Positions 38,605 through 38,696 of a stretch of 38,696 nucleotides of DNA are shown here, one piece after another; the stretch's first letter is position 1; each line of letters starts with the position of its first letter. The stretch is from Bradyrhizobium sp. NAS96.2. Its GTDB lineage: Bacteria; Pseudomonadota; Alphaproteobacteria; Rhizobiales; Xanthobacteraceae. The notes below the pieces were generated by a model, which saw only the letters and a list, made by a program, of their open reading frames with translations, searched no databases and had not been told where the DNA came from. The stretch covers positions 1-38,696 of the forward strand of contig NZ_LGHK01000099.1 of assembly GCF_001908235.1 (NCBI RefSeq), given 5' to 3'. A program made the position numbers and the translations under genes.

Positions 38605-38696
38605 TGGTTGATGGTGTGGACGGCCCCCTACGGCATCAGTGTGCCAGAATGAGGTTGTGCAATCTCAAACGAGGGGACCGTCCGTGAAGCAGATTA
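38605..38696 (+). mobile_element. IS110-like element, 5' end and first codons of transposase (partial)
   Basis: Exact reverse complement of 4-95. GTG at 38684 opens MKQI and leaves the window rightwards. Subterminal inverted repeat GGACGGCCCCC (38618-38628) and GGGGACCGTCC (38673-38683), again burying the ribosome binding site GAGGGGA. The stretch before the GTG is about 80 bases, short for the left-end bridge RNA of IS110-group elements, so if the family call is right the guide RNA probably lies at the other end, as in IS1111. Confidence 0.65.

Noticed and set aside
1..38696. The whole window as a composite transposon
   Set aside because: 38 kb is long, most of it looks like ordinary chromosome (rcdA, DUF1192, MocR), and IS110-type elements do not normally mobilise intervening DNA in that way.

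Overview
The window is high-GC DNA of alphaproteobacterial type, most like Bradyrhizobium or a close relative. The grounds are codon use, many GTG/TTG starts, families common in that order (DUF6894, DUF1488, DUF1192, DUF1465/RcdA, DUF2945) and several kinds of long palindromic intergenic repeat that I associate with Bradyrhizobium genomes. Species cannot be fixed from sequence alone. No rRNA, tRNA, phage, conjugation, integrase or CRISPR locus was seen.

Both ends carry the same roughly 92 bp in inverted orientation: the upstream end and first codons of an IS110-like transposase, each reading outwards. From about 100 to 7900 lies a loosely packed accessory region: small proteins (two DUF6894, a DUF1488, a beta-flower-like protein, a zinc ribbon, secreted or anchored hypotheticals), gene remnants, a sigma-EcfG-type promoter, and a divergent XRE-cupin regulator/cupin pair bracketed by a 77 bp direct repeat.

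From 7900 to 38100 the DNA is dense and ordinary in texture. 7.9-13.4 kb: a PAS-GGDEF-EAL protein, DUF2945, DUF488, a serine hydrolase and a frameshifted small secreted protein. 13.6-18.8 kb: a candidate sRNA, a PQQ-type sugar dehydrogenase, two alpha/beta hydrolases divergent from a CGNR regulator across an inverted-repeat operator, a haloacid dehalogenase remnant and two small genes. 18.9-22.7 kb: a tightly linked unit of adenylate-forming ligase, ABC-2 permease, ABC ATPase and GNAT acetyltransferase. 22.9-30.0 kb: a DbpA-type DEAD-box helicase carrying a palindromic repeat in frame, a Cache-GGDEF cyclase, a DUF7662-like protein and a 7TM-PAS-GGDEF-EAL protein with a degenerate GGDEF. 30.1-34.3 kb: quinone oxidoreductase, a frameshifted methionyl-tRNA synthetase with an attenuator-like leader, DUF1192, a candidate sRNA and rcdA. 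34.3-38.1 kb: a MocR regulator divergent from a PaiB-like FMN protein, a LysE exporter and a Cys-rich secreted protein, followed by palindromic repeats that run into the right-hand IS copy.

The most interesting points are: two unlinked candidate sRNAs with the same layout (two 5' hairpins, a CCTCCC anti-Shine-Dalgarno stretch, a terminator); the ligase/ABC/GNAT operon; the frameshifted second MetRS with a nested terminator leader; the in-frame palindromic element in the helicase; the XRE operator overlapping its own start codon; and the similar target sequence next to both IS copies.
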